Position numbers and translations under genes: made by a program. DNA of 64,000 bases from Methylotenera_A sp046598525 (GTDB taxonomy: Bacteria > Pseudomonadota > Gammaproteobacteria > Burkholderiales > Methylophilaceae). Location: the NCBI GenBank assembly GCA_046598525.1, contig JBKJIJ010000027.1, forward strand, positions 1 through 64,000, given 5' to 3'. Shown here in pieces: positions 42,706 to 51,335 of this stretch; positions within the stretch are counted from its first letter, which is position 1, and every line of letters starts with the position of its first letter. The notes beneath the pieces are model-generated. The model did no database searches, was not told where the DNA came from, and saw only the letters and a program-made list of their open reading frames with translations.

Positions 42706-43122
42706 CTATTTAGGCTCACTCACAAAGCCTAGCTTAGTAATGCCAGCATTTTGCGCATCGGCCATTACTTCTGCCAGTACTTGATATTTAGTTTCTTTAT
42801 CGGCACGAATTTGTAATTCTGGTTGCGGTTTAATGTCGGCGGCTTGTAGCAATTTTTGTTTTAATTCACCTTGCACCATTGGCGCGTCATTCCAATAGGT
42901 TTTACCAGCGCCATCAATAGCTAATGTAATCACTTTTGGCTCTTCTGGTAAGGTTTGGCTAGTGGCTTGCGGCAGCTCAATTTTTACAGCGTGGGTTAAT
43001 AATGGCGCGGTAATAATAAAAATCACCAACAAAACCAACATCACGTCTACCAATGGCGTGGTGTTGATTTCACTCATGGGCTGCGTGTGCGCCTCATTGT
43101 TGGATGCATTGCCGCCTATCAT
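42706..43122 (-). CDS. exbD: ExbD-family biopolymer transport protein
   Basis: 138 aa. A short cytosolic start (MSEINTTPLVDVMLVLLVIFIITAPLL) contains the conserved Asp of the proton path in the single transmembrane helix, followed by a periplasmic domain (VKIELPQATSQ...ITLAIDGAGKTYWNDAPM...LQIRADKETKYQVLAEVMADAQNAGITKLGFVSEP). Its start overlaps the exbB stop by four bases. With ExbB and TonB it energises outer-membrane receptors such as the siderophore receptor nearby. TolR is the alternative, but tonB next door decides for ExbD. Confidence 0.93.
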   Translation of the reverse strand: MIGGNASNNEAHTQPMSEINTTPLVDVMLVLLVIFIITAPLLTHAVKIELPQATSQTLPEEPKVITLAIDGAGKTYWNDAPMVQGELKQKLLQAADIKPQPELQIRADKETKYQVLAEVMADAQNAGITKLGFVSEPK

Positions 43123-43877
43123 GCTGGCACTCCCATTGGTTTGGCGTTTTGCGCATGGATTGATTGTACATTGTATGGATTGTTGGCGTTTTGTTTAATC
43201 AGCAAAGGCGCGCATGTGGTTAATAGCACATGCAAATCTTGCCCAAAGCCATCTAAAGTGGCATTAAAAACACGGTTTTGTTTTACAAATGCGTTATAAG
43301 CCAACACCGCTGGAATGGCCACTGCCAAGCCAATCGCGGTCATAATTAATGCCTCACCTACAGGGCCGGCTACTTTGTCTAAAGTGGCTTGGCCGCTGGC
43401 GCTAATACTGGCTAAGGCGTGATAAATACCCCAAACCGTGCCAAATAACCCAACAAATGGTGACACGCTACCAACGGATGCCAAAACGGATAAGCCAGAC
43501 TCTAGCTTGGCCGATGTTTGCGCCACGCTACGGCGCATGCTACGTGCAATAAATTCATCGTAACTGCACGATTCTTCAATATGCTTTGAAGCGTGTAATT
43601 GGTGATGGTGCGCCGCATCAACTGCATTTACCGCCAACTGTTGCGCAGGCGAATCCATTTTAAAGGTGCTAATGGCGGCTTGCAAATTAGGCGCTGCCCA
43701 AAATTCGGCAATATAGCGCTTTAATGCGCTTTTAATTTGAATACTTTGCACGGTTTTTACAATCATAAAATACCAGCTAGCCACTGACATCATCAGTAAT
43801 ATTAAGGCCACTGTTATAGACACAAAACCGCCTTGCATAATAAAAGCCAGGCTATTAAATTCTGTTACGTGTTGCAT
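43119..43877 (-). CDS. exbB: ExbB/TolQ/MotA-family proton channel protein
   Basis: 252 aa from the ATG at 43877; an ATG two codons earlier abuts the AAAGGA ribosome site and is too close to it. Three transmembrane regions: near residues 15-38 (SITVALILLMMSVASWYFMIVKTV), about 135-160 (SGLSVLASVGSVSPFVGLFGTVWGIYHALASI) and about 175-200 (EALIMTAIGLAVAIPAVLAYNAFV), matching the MotA/TolQ/ExbB signature. It forms the proton-driven motor with ExbD for TonB. A 71-bp palindromic repeat separates it from tonB. Confidence 0.93.
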   Translation of the reverse strand: MQHVTEFNSLAFIMQGGFVSITVALILLMMSVASWYFMIVKTVQSIQIKSALKRYIAEFWAAPNLQAAISTFKMDSPAQQLAVNAVDAAHHHQLHASKHIEESCSYDEFIARSMRRSVAQTSAKLESGLSVLASVGSVSPFVGLFGTVWGIYHALASISASGQATLDKVAGPVGEALIMTAIGLAVAIPAVLAYNAFVKQNRVFNATLDGFGQDLHVLLTTCAPLLIKQNANNPYNVQSIHAQNAKPMGVPA

Positions 43878-43974
43878 GTTCATTCCTTTGATTTAAAACG
43901 TTTTTCTATTTACTTTGATACCTTTTTACAAACCTAAACTTGGCTCTCATATACACAAAAACCTTTAAGCCTCT

Positions 43975-44045
43975 GTCATTCCCGCGCAGGCGGGAATCTA
44001 GGCTAATCAGCCACTTAACTGGATTCCCGCCTGCGCGGGAATGAC
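43975..44045. repeat. 71-bp dispersed palindromic element, copy 1
   Basis: Two perfect 24-bp inverted arms (starting GTCATTCCCGCGCAGG and ending in GCGGGAATGAC) flank a 23-base loop. Located between tonB and exbB. A second, inverted copy of equal length lies at 59590-59660. Such ATTCCCGC-GCGGGAAT elements occur in many proteobacterial intergenic regions. Confidence 0.9.
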
Positions 44046-44116
44046 GAAAATAAGCGGTTTTTGATTAGATTGCAAATGAGCTAAGCCTTTAATTAGTAAA
44101 ATTTGTATGACTGGTA

Positions 44117-44929
44117 TTAACTATCCAATGAAAACTTCATTGGCACCATGACATAAGCGCTTAATGCCTGATTGTTTTTCTTAGCCGGAATAAAGCGCCA
44201 GCGTTTAACCGCTTGAATTGCCGCATTATCCAAACGCTCAGAGCCGCTGCTTTTTTCAATTTGCACTTCTTCCGCCGCACCATCGGCAGAAACCAATACC
44301 TTCATTAATACGCGCCCTTCTTCCCCTATTCGGCGCGACATAGCGGGGTAATCCGGTGCTGGATTATTTAAATAAGACACACCAAAGCGCGGCGGCTCAA
44401 TTTTATCTTCAACTGGTTTCTCTACTACCGGCTGCGCTTTAGGCGCTTCGGCTACTTTTACAGGTTCAGCCGGCGCGGCTGGCGTTTCTTCAATTATTGC
44501 TTGCTCTGTCGTTGCCTCTATCAAACGCTCAGTTGGCGTTTCAATCGGCCTAATTTTTTCGACTATTTTTTTCGGCTTAATAACTGGCTTAACTTGTTGT
44601 TTAATTGGCTCAATCACTGGCACCAATTCTGGCTCTGGCGCAGGCGGCGCAATCAAGCTCACCATCATTGGCTTGGTAGGCGACACTATTATTTTTTCAA
44701 TTGGTTTTTGAGCAATGAGCAAATAAATTACCGCCATGTGCGCAAGCAGCACAAAAATTGTCGTTAACCATGATTGCAATTTTTGGCTTGGTGCTGACGT
44801 ATTTACGCAATTGCTTTGCAAAGGCAAGGCATTCAATTGACTGATTTTTGCGTTACCAATTACAAAATCTGAATGCGATTTTGGATGGCGCGCTGCAAAT
44901 AAATGCGTAACTGTGGCTGTTTGGCTCAT
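44117..44929 (-). CDS. tonB: TonB energy-transducing protein
   Basis: 270 aa from ATG 44929 (MSQTATV), where GGAG sits six bases upstream; an ATG at 44944 would add five residues. A single transmembrane helix (LTTIFVLLAHMAVIYLLIAQK) is followed by a long Pro/Lys/Glu spacer (PPAPEPELVPVIEPIKQQVKPVIKPKK...) and the C-terminal TonB domain (GVSYLNNPAPDYPAMSRRIGEEGRVLMKVLVSADGAAEEVQIEKSSGSERLDNAAIQAVKRWRFIPA). hemP lies just upstream and exbB/exbD follow. Confidence 0.94.
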   Translation of the reverse strand: MSQTATVTHLFAARHPKSHSDFVIGNAKISQLNALPLQSNCVNTSAPSQKLQSWLTTIFVLLAHMAVIYLLIAQKPIEKIIVSPTKPMMVSLIAPPAPEPELVPVIEPIKQQVKPVIKPKKIVEKIRPIETPTERLIEATTEQAIIEETPAAPAEPVKVAEAPKAQPVVEKPVEDKIEPPRFGVSYLNNPAPDYPAMSRRIGEEGRVLMKVLVSADGAAEEVQIEKSSGSERLDNAAIQAVKRWRFIPAKKNNQALSAYVMVPMKFSLDS

Positions 44930-44946
44930 GCCAACTCCATTCAAAT

Positions 44947-45165
44947 TTACTTGGTTAATATCAGTTTATTTTGTTTTGTAATGCGCAAAATATAAGTCTC
45001 ATTTAAATGCTCAATCATCACTTCTTTAACATTGTTAAATAGCTGCTCTGTATTTAAGCGTTTAATGCGCGACATTTTCATGTCTTGATTCGGGGTTTCG
45101 TCCGCCACAATCGCCACATCAAAGCTCATGTGTTCTTTTGCTGTTAAATTAGTAATCACTTTCAT
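44947..45165 (-). CDS. hemP: HemP-like hemin uptake protein
   Basis: 72 aa. The C-terminal 40 residues match the HemP family (RIKRLNTEQLFNNVKEVMIEHLNETYILRITKQNKLILTK). The N-terminal 30 residues are not conserved, and internal starts (Met at residue 12 or 29) are possible because no strong ribosome site is seen at 45165. Ends near the tonB start on the same strand. HemP/HmuP proteins assist heme-receptor expression in beta- and alphaproteobacteria. A Fur-like box lies upstream. Confidence 0.83.
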   Translation of the reverse strand: MKVITNLTAKEHMSFDVAIVADETPNQDMKMSRIKRLNTEQLFNNVKEVMIEHLNETYILRITKQNKLILTK

Positions 45166-45607
45166 ATCAATTCAATTAACTGCCTTATTAATTAACTACC
45201 TTGCTAAATAACTATCTTGCTAAAAAAGTGACCGCCTTACATGAACTGTTTACATTGAGCAAACATGGCCAATGCAGCCATAAATCAAGGAGATGCATTT
45301 GCATGCACTTACTACATTTAAGACGTTGTTAGGGACGTCTTAAATTCTGTTGCTAGCCGCTAAAACTAAAAGCGATTAGCTAAATATTCATTTGCTGCAT
45401 CACAAATAAATCGACAATCCAAAAATCTATAAAAGTTGATTAATTAAGCAATTTAACCGTTAATGCAAATGATAATAGTTCTTATTTAAAAAGTAAAGTG
45501 TTAGCCACAAAAATATTATTCGTTAAATTTTGTAGATAATGTTGGTCATAATCCGACACAGATTTACAATTGAGCCTAATGCTAAAAACTATTAGGAATC
45601 ATGCCGT
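45166..45607. other. 442-bp divergent region, hemP / ion channel
   Basis: Holds a Fur-like sequence at 45465-45483 and AT-rich promoter-like stretches. Short duplicated phrases (ACTACCTTGCTAAAT / ACTATCTTGCTAAAA) occur at 45195-45225. No gene or RNA was recognised. Confidence 0.6.
45465..45483. promoter_or_regulatory. Putative Fur box upstream of hemP-tonB-exbBD
   Basis: GCAAATGATAATAGTTCTT matches the Fur consensus at 13 of 19 positions, with the central AATGATAAT intact. About 300 bp from the hemP start, which is far; a weaker call than the box at 36640. Confidence 0.45.
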
Positions 45608-46267
45608 ATGCACCGCTCTATTGAATTTGTAAAACGCTACCCATTTGCCATGTTGCTGGCGGTTCAGCTGTTAAGCGTGCTGTTTTATGGCTTTATGACC
45701 GACTCAAAAAGTAGCCTACTTATATTTAATAGTTTGGGCTTAATTGTGCCAATTCTGGCGGTTTGGGTGGTATTTCGCACACCAATGGCAAGCTGGGTTG
45801 GCTTTGTGCTCATCACCCTTTCACTCAGTACATCTTTGTTAGCATTACTGGCTGGGCAAACGCAACTATTGGTTTGGGCGCACGGGTTTGAAAGCTTGCT
45901 GTATTTTTATGCCGCGGCGGGCATGGTATTGGTGATGTTTGCGGATGATATTGTAACGGTGGATGAGCTGTATGCCGTGGGTGCAACGTTTACTTTGCTG
46001 GTATGGGGCTTTACCTTGGCGTATTCGGTTTGCCAGCAAATCTACCCAAATAGTTTATTGGCAGCCATTAACCCCAGCAATCCACGCAGCTGGGTAGAGC
46101 TATTATTTATGAGTTTTTCGATTCAATCGGGCACAGGCGTTGGCGATGTAATCCCTATTTCAAGCCCTGCACGCGCGATTGCTTCATTACAAATCTTTTC
46201 AAGCGTGATGTATTTAACCATCGCCGTATCACGCTTGGTGGGATTAACGATTCAATATAAAAAATAA
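45608..46267 (+). CDS. Two-pore-helix ion channel (K+ channel-like)
   Basis: 219 aa with about six hydrophobic segments. Between the last two lies a pore-like stretch WVELLFMSFSIQSGTGVGDVIP, in which TGVGD resembles the potassium-channel filter TVGYGD; a final helix (LQIFSSVMYLTIAVSRLVGLTIQ) follows. This fits the Ion_trans_2 family. There is no C-terminal regulatory RCK domain. Ion selectivity cannot be assured because the filter departs from the standard. Convergent with the PQQ dehydrogenase gene, 17 bases apart. Confidence 0.8.
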   Translation: MHRSIEFVKRYPFAMLLAVQLLSVLFYGFMTDSKSSLLIFNSLGLIVPILAVWVVFRTPMASWVGFVLITLSLSTSLLALLAGQTQLLVWAHGFESLLYFYAAAGMVLVMFADDIVTVDELYAVGATFTLLVWGFTLAYSVCQQIYPNSLLAAINPSNPRSWVELLFMSFSIQSGTGVGDVIPISSPARAIASLQIFSSVMYLTIAVSRLVGLTIQYKK

Positions 46268-46284
46268 CTAATTCTATAAACCAA

Positions 46285-48066
46285 TCAAGGCAAGCGGTAA
46301 ACCAATACCGCATCGCCTTGTTTGTAGCCAAAAATAGAATTGCCGCCACTGGCTACTGCAATATATTGCACGCCATCAATGCTGTAGGTAATAGGCGGCG
46401 CGTTAACGCCAAACTCTGATTTAGCTTGCCACAGCAATTCACCCGTTTGGCTGTTGTAGCCATTAAAGTTGCCATTGCCCTCCCCAGTAAACAATAAGCC
46501 GCCAGCCGTTGCCAGCACACCGCCTACTAATGGTTGCGCTGTTTTGTTTTGCCAAGCAATCTTACCTGTGGCTAAATCAATGCCAGATAACAAACCCCAT
46601 CGTGGATCTTGTGTAGGCTCACTGGCGGCATAGCGTATTGCCGCTTTGCCATTGCTTGCAGGCGTTTCATGCAAGGTGTATTTAATGGGCGCATGAATTC
46701 CCGCTACAAACGCGCGTTGATTGGCTTCATCTACACTAACTGGTGACCAATTTGAGCCGCCTAAAATACCTGGGTAAACAACAGTCCCTTCAAAAGTGGC
46801 TTTTTGGAATAGATTTTTTTGCGGCACAAATGCATCCGATTTTTTAATCAATTCGCCGGTTGCCCTATTGTGAATATAAAACCAACCGGTTTTGCTGGCC
46901 TGCCCTACCGCGGCGATTTTTTTGCCATTCAAATTATAGTTAAATAGCACTGGCGGGCTGGCTAAATCATAACCCCATAAATCGTGCGGCACTTGCTGAT
47001 AATGCCATTTCAGCTTGCCTGTGTTGGTATCCAGCGCCACTAATGAAACGGTATAAAGATTATCACCCGGGCGCGAAATATCGTTCATTTGCGGGCTTGG
47101 GTTGCCTGTACCAAAATAAAGCGTATCAGTTGCCGTATCTATCGCTGGCGTGCTCCAAGCGGAGCCACCACCAAAACGCGCTGAATCAGCATATTTTGCC
47201 GCATCCGCTTTTTCTTGCGCTACATCACGGTTGAGCACAATGCCATCCGCCGTTTTTTGCGTAAACTGCCCTTCCCAACCGTTTGCAGGAATGGTGTCAA
47301 ATTGCCACGCACGTTTGCCGTTTTCTACATCATAAGCGGCTAAAAAACCAGGTCTGCCAAAGCGCCCTGTTACGCCAATTACCGCGCCCAATGGCGCATC
47401 GGCGGTTGGGTTATCAATATGCAAGCCATAACCCACGCCAGTAATGCCAACAATTACTTTACCTTTATAAACCACTGGCGCCATGGCGATGCCAATGCCT
47501 GTGCCGCCCGTTACTTTGCGCGCACTATTAGGGTCGTCTTTATTTAAGGAGTCTTGGCCTTCTGTGGTGATGGCGGCTTCAACCACATCAATATCCCACT
47601 CTTTGGCGCCTGTGTTTGCATTTAAGGCAATTAAGCGTGCATCTACTGTGCCAATAAACACTTTGCCATTGGCAACAGCCACACCCCTGTTGGCTGGGCC
47701 GCAGCACATTTGCCAATCTTTGCGCCTGTCGTGGGTGTAGCGCCAAAGTTCTTTGCCTGTTTTGGCATCCAGCGCGGCTACGTGGTTATAGGGTAATGAC
47801 AAATACATAATGCCATTTTGCACAATTGGTGTGGTTTGAAAGCTGCCCACAACGCCACTTTTATATTGCCACGCTTGTACTAAATTTTTGACGTTTTGCT
47901 GATTAATTTGCGTATTAGGCGAAAAGCGCTGGCTGCTAAAATCGCGCCCAAAACTAGGCCAATCTTGGTTTGCTGCCTGTTGAGCTATTTTGTTTTGATT
48001 GCCAGCACAGGCTTGCAACAAGGCAAATGAAATCAAAAAAGTGCATTTAAATAAGGTGTTTTTCAT
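46285..48066 (-). CDS. PQQ-dependent dehydrogenase, lipoprotein form
   Basis: 593 aa. The lipobox LQAC predicts lipid attachment at Cys20. The eight-bladed quinoprotein propeller is recognisable from tryptophan-docking repeats (AALDAKTGKELWRY, IALNANTGAKEWD, VALDTNTGKLKWHY, LATGKIAWQ, SQTGELLWQ) and the adjacent-cysteine pair MCCGPANRGVAV typical of methanol/ethanol dehydrogenases. The likely catalytic Asp is in PAIDTATDTLYFGTGNPSP; two residues on is Ala, so by comparison with MxaF/XoxF I would not predict lanthanide use. No heme c domain is fused. Oxidises an alcohol or aldehyde in the periplasm; substrate unknown. Confidence 0.9.
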   Translation of the reverse strand: MKNTLFKCTFLISFALLQACAGNQNKIAQQAANQDWPSFGRDFSSQRFSPNTQINQQNVKNLVQAWQYKSGVVGSFQTTPIVQNGIMYLSLPYNHVAALDAKTGKELWRYTHDRRKDWQMCCGPANRGVAVANGKVFIGTVDARLIALNANTGAKEWDIDVVEAAITTEGQDSLNKDDPNSARKVTGGTGIGIAMAPVVYKGKVIVGITGVGYGLHIDNPTADAPLGAVIGVTGRFGRPGFLAAYDVENGKRAWQFDTIPANGWEGQFTQKTADGIVLNRDVAQEKADAAKYADSARFGGGSAWSTPAIDTATDTLYFGTGNPSPQMNDISRPGDNLYTVSLVALDTNTGKLKWHYQQVPHDLWGYDLASPPVLFNYNLNGKKIAAVGQASKTGWFYIHNRATGELIKKSDAFVPQKNLFQKATFEGTVVYPGILGGSNWSPVSVDEANQRAFVAGIHAPIKYTLHETPASNGKAAIRYAASEPTQDPRWGLLSGIDLATGKIAWQNKTAQPLVGGVLATAGGLLFTGEGNGNFNGYNSQTGELLWQAKSEFGVNAPPITYSIDGVQYIAVASGGNSIFGYKQGDAVLVYRLP

Positions 48067-48147
48067 TGCCGTTATCGCCTAAAAAATATACAGATTAGTA
48101 TACATCAAGAAAATTCAATCATCAGCACGAAAATAATAAAACAATTT

Positions 48148-48177
48148 TGAATCTAAAAAACAATTCCTGCGTATAAA
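48148..48177 (+). promoter_or_regulatory. Candidate ECF-type promoter before DUF3034
   Basis: TGAATC, a 16-base spacer, then CGTATAAA, about 60 bp upstream of the DUF3034 start. The same pair with a 17-base spacer occurs before the CFA synthase gene at 58213. Assignment to the sigma factor at 49999 is speculative. Confidence 0.3.
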
Positions 48178-48238
48178 AAAACTGAAGTACCAAAAACGTT
48201 ACACCAAAAATTAACCATTTTAAACGTTAGGGATTTAA

Positions 48239-49255
48239 ATGAAAACTATTCAAAACCATGCCATTAAAAACGCGCGCATCGCGCTGCTGGCCAGCGTAAT
48301 TAGCGCACTATTTGTGCCAGCCGCTTGGGCAGATGACCTGCAATACAGCAATAAATTGTTACTCACTGGCGGCGTTTCTCAGGTAGAAGGCGCGGCAGGC
48401 GGCGGCTTAACGCCATGGGCGTTAATTGGCGGTTACGGCACCAATAATGAGGTGGGCGGCAATGTGCATTACACTTTTGCTGATACTAATGATTACAAAC
48501 TCAACACATATGGCTTTACTGTAGGCTTGTTTGACCGCGTTGAGTTTTCAGTGGCACAGCAAGATTTTGATATTAGTAATTTAAGAAATAAAGTAGAAGG
48601 CTTTACTCTAGGAGGTGGCCAGCCTTTCGCTGGCGCGGTAGGTCGCGATACATTAAATCAAATTATCGTTGGTGCGAAAGTGCGTGTATTTGGTGAAGCT
48701 GTACTTGATGCTGATACATGGATGCCACAAGTAGCGGTTGGCGTCCAATACAAAGAAAATCAAGACACAGATTTTATTAAAAGTGCTGTTGTTGGTGCAA
48801 AAAGTGATCACGGAACGGATGTTTATATTGCTGCAACTAAATTGTTTTTAGATAAAAATTTACTGCTCAACGGCACCTTGCGCTTCACAAAAGCGAATCA
48901 GTTTGGTCTGTTAGGATTTGGTGGTGAAAAAAATAATAGTTATGAACCCATGTTAGAAGTATCAGCAGCCTACCTGTTACGAAAAGATTTAGCGATTGGT
49001 GCTGAGTATCGTATGAAACCTAACAATTTAAGTAGCCCTTTGAATCCAGCCTTGGCAGGATTAACGGGTAGCAATAACAGCATTAATTTAGATGAGGACG
49101 ATGCGTTTGATATTTTTGTGGCTTACGCACCAACCAAAAACATTTCAATCACCGCCGCTTACGTTAACTTAGGCAATATTGCCACGGTAAAAGCGGTTGG
49201 CGCCGATTATGGCAATCAAGAAGGTGTTTATTTATCAGCACAAATTGGCTTCTAA
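48239..49255 (+). CDS. DUF3034-family exported protein
   Basis: 338 aa. A signal peptide ends near PAAWADD (about residue 32). The mature protein matches DUF3034 (YSNKLLLTGGVSQVEGAAGGGLTPWALIGGYGTNNEVGGNVHYTFADTNDYKLNTYGFTVGLFDRVEFSVAQQ...) and reads as a predicted outer-membrane beta-barrel: alternating hydrophobic strands and a terminal YLSAQIGF. AGGGA precedes the ATG. It is paired with a secreted truncated hemoglobin 48 bp downstream, an arrangement that suggests joint expression. Function unknown. Confidence 0.87.
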   Translation: MKTIQNHAIKNARIALLASVISALFVPAAWADDLQYSNKLLLTGGVSQVEGAAGGGLTPWALIGGYGTNNEVGGNVHYTFADTNDYKLNTYGFTVGLFDRVEFSVAQQDFDISNLRNKVEGFTLGGGQPFAGAVGRDTLNQIIVGAKVRVFGEAVLDADTWMPQVAVGVQYKENQDTDFIKSAVVGAKSDHGTDVYIAATKLFLDKNLLLNGTLRFTKANQFGLLGFGGEKNNSYEPMLEVSAAYLLRKDLAIGAEYRMKPNNLSSPLNPALAGLTGSNNSINLDEDDAFDIFVAYAPTKNISITAAYVNLGNIATVKAVGADYGNQEGVYLSAQIGF

Positions 49256-49303
49256 AAAGCCAGCTTAAATACACACACTTACAAACTTAAAAAGGAATAT
49301 CAC

Positions 49304-49825
49304 ATGAATTTCAACCTTAAAACAATGATTGCCACCGCTTTGGCAACCAGCACACTATTGCTTGCACAGCCTGTTTTGGCCGAAATGTACGCACAAAACC
49401 CTAATCTTGGTAACACGCCAATGGAAGGCACCGCCACCTTTGAAGCGTTTGGCGGCAAAGAAGGTTTAGTTAAAATTATGGATGACTTTATGATTGGGCT
49501 GGTGGCTGATCCACGCACTAAGGCGTTTTTTGATAATGACAAACAAACCTTTATTAAAGCTATGTTGGTTGAGCAAATGTGTGAGCTGATGAATGGCGGC
49601 TGCAAATACCCAGGCCGCGATATGAAATCATCACACGCCAGCATGAAAGTGAATCGTGAAGGCTTTAATGGCTTAGTTGAGCAATTTCAATTTGCCATGG
49701 ATAAGCATAATGTGCCTTTTGCCGCGCAAAACAAATTGCTGGCTAAATTAGCACCAATGTACCGCGAAATTGAAACCACTACTGGCAAAGCCGTGCCGCC
49801 AAACTTACCCAAAACAGGCATGTAA
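49304..49825 (+). CDS. Secreted group-1 truncated hemoglobin
   Basis: 173 aa. A signal peptide (LATSTLLLAQPVLAE, cleaved near residue 27) puts it in the periplasm, unusual for globins. The truncated-globin fold is visible: FEAFGGKEGLVKIMDDFMIGLVADPRTKAFF, then KAMLVEQMCELMNGGCKYPGRDMKSSHASMKV with the proximal-His candidate in SSHASM, and a C-terminal helix. Could bind O2, NO or peroxide at heme. AAAAAGGA lies upstream. Pairs with DUF3034 and precedes the ECF sigma gene; a strong terminator follows it. Confidence 0.88.
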   Translation: MNFNLKTMIATALATSTLLLAQPVLAEMYAQNPNLGNTPMEGTATFEAFGGKEGLVKIMDDFMIGLVADPRTKAFFDNDKQTFIKAMLVEQMCELMNGGCKYPGRDMKSSHASMKVNREGFNGLVEQFQFAMDKHNVPFAAQNKLLAKLAPMYREIETTTGKAVPPNLPKTGM

Positions 49826-49849
49826 CTGGCATATAAACCAAGCCTGCTG

Positions 49850-49891
49850 CTTATTCACAAGGCAACATTGCGTTTGCCTTGTGAGTAATTT
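49850..49891 (+). terminator. Intrinsic terminator after the hemoglobin gene
   Basis: TTATTCACAAGGCAA and TTGCCTTGTGAGTAA form a 15-bp stem with one G-T pair and an 8-base loop, followed by TTTT. It separates the DUF3034-hemoglobin unit from the sigma factor gene. Confidence 0.85.
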
Positions 49892-49998
49892 TCGATAAAT
49901 AGCTTTGTCGCATTTATATAAATGATGACTTACGTTTTAATCGCAGGTCACGGATTAAATTAAGGTAATATTCAATTTTACTTAATAAGTTAAAGATT

Positions 49999-50589
49999 AT
50001 GGCACTAACAAAATCTTCAGCAAAAACATCCACAAAATCATCGGATGAGCTATTTCACTTAATTGCGTTAAGTGGTCAAGGTGATCGCGTGGCTTTTCAG
50101 GCGCTTTATGATGCAACATCGTCTAAGTTATTTGGGCTGTCGCTGCGTATTCTTAATAGGCGCGATTTAGCAGAAGAAGCTTTGCAAGATGCGTTTATCA
50201 ATATTTGGCACCATGCACAAAATTATCGCCCCGAAAAAGCCGCGGTAATGACTTGGATGACGACAATAGTAAGAAACAAATGCTTTGATTTGCTACGCGC
50301 TATGCCGCATGAAAACCAATTATTGGATGAAGAAAGCCTAGACGATTGGGCATCGGATGATTTAGGTCCGCTTGAAAAAGCCACTGAACTAAGCGAATCT
50401 AAGGCGCTATTGAATTGCATGAATGGCTTAGCGCCTTTGCAACGGCAAGCCATTGCCTTAAGTTATTTTCACGGCATGGCGCATGAGCAGCTGGCCAGCC
50501 ATTTGGTGCAACCTTTAGGCACCGTAAAAACGTGGATTAGACGCGGATTACAATCATTAAAAAGCTGTCTGCAAGGAGTGTCAGCATGA
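49999..50589 (+). CDS. ECF (sigma-70 family, group 4) RNA polymerase sigma factor
   Basis: 196 aa. Region 2 (AFQALYDATSSKLFGLSLRILNRRDLAEEALQDAFINIWHHAQNYRPEKAAVMTWMTTIVRNKCFDLLR, about residues 35-100) and region 4 (CMNGLAPLQRQAIALSYFHGMAHEQLASHLVQPLGTVKTWIRRGLQSLKSCL, about 140-192) are complete. The stop overlaps the anti-sigma gene by four bases (ATGA). Resembles sigma-K-type ECF factors paired with RskA-like anti-sigma proteins. The lipid-modification genes that follow are its probable regulon, by analogy with RpoE/ChrR systems of other proteobacteria. Confidence 0.94.
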   Translation: MALTKSSAKTSTKSSDELFHLIALSGQGDRVAFQALYDATSSKLFGLSLRILNRRDLAEEALQDAFINIWHHAQNYRPEKAAVMTWMTTIVRNKCFDLLRAMPHENQLLDEESLDDWASDDLGPLEKATELSESKALLNCMNGLAPLQRQAIALSYFHGMAHEQLASHLVQPLGTVKTWIRRGLQSLKSCLQGVSA

Positions 50590-51281
50590 GATACGACAAT
50601 CAACAATTGGCTGATATGTTATCGGCCGAATATATTTTGGGTACCCTTAAAGGCGCCGCGCGCAGGCGTTTTGAGCAGCTAATTAGGCAAAAACCCGTGT
50701 GGGCGCAAACGCTAAACTGGTGGGAAGCACACATGCATTTGCTGGCCGATACCGTGCCGGCCGTTAGCCCGCCAAATAAAGTGTGGAAAAATATTGAAGC
50801 GCAACTTTTTAACCGTAAAGCGACTCAACATAGCGCTTGGTGGAAAAATTGGGCATTTGCATCAACAGCATTAGCCACCGGTTTGGCCATTTTGCTGGTG
50901 ATTCAAACGCCGCAATCGCTAAATGACAGCAAACCTGCCGCGGTGGCTTTATTGGCGACTGAGAAATCAGAGGCTGGTTGGTTGTTAAATGAAACCAAGA
51001 AATCGGACACTGATGTGACGATTATCGCGATTGCGTTGGCAAGCTTACAGTTAAAAGCCGATAACGCGTTTGAGCTTTGGTTATTGCCGGCGGATAAATC
51101 CAAACCAATTTCATTGGGTTTATTGCCTCAACAAGGCAACAATGTGTTTAAAGTGCCTAAAGATGTCATTCCTTTGATGGCGACAGGCTTGCTAGCGGTT
51201 AGTCTTGAGCCAGTTGGTGGTTCGCCGACAGGTCAGCCAACGGGTGCTGTGTTGTATCAAGGTAGAATGACCAAAACTTAA
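50586..51281 (+). CDS. RskA-like membrane anti-sigma factor
   Basis: 231 aa. The N-terminal sigma-binding part (LADMLSAEYILGTLKGAARRRFEQLIRQKPVWAQTLNWWEAHMHLLA) is followed by one transmembrane helix (WAFASTALATGLAILLVIQTP, about residues 95-115) and a periplasmic domain (FELWLLPADKSKPISLGLLPQQGNNVFKVP...LLAVSLEPVGGSPTGQPTGAVLYQG) typical of RskA. There is no cysteine in the protein, so a zinc-binding ZAS/ChrR mechanism is excluded; release of the sigma factor probably involves proteolysis. Translationally coupled to the sigma gene. Confidence 0.92.
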   Translation: MRYDNQQLADMLSAEYILGTLKGAARRRFEQLIRQKPVWAQTLNWWEAHMHLLADTVPAVSPPNKVWKNIEAQLFNRKATQHSAWWKNWAFASTALATGLAILLVIQTPQSLNDSKPAAVALLATEKSEAGWLLNETKKSDTDVTIIAIALASLQLKADNAFELWLLPADKSKPISLGLLPQQGNNVFKVPKDVIPLMATGLLAVSLEPVGGSPTGQPTGAVLYQGRMTKT

Positions 51282-51335
51282 GTAATTACTTTTAATTATT
51301 TACTTAAGCTATTAATTTTAAAGAAAGAAATAAGA

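Noticed and set aside
44501..44767. 88-codon Asn/Trp/His/Arg-rich frame antisense to tonB
   Set aside because: Mirror of the Pro/Lys/Glu spacer of TonB; not plausible as a protein.
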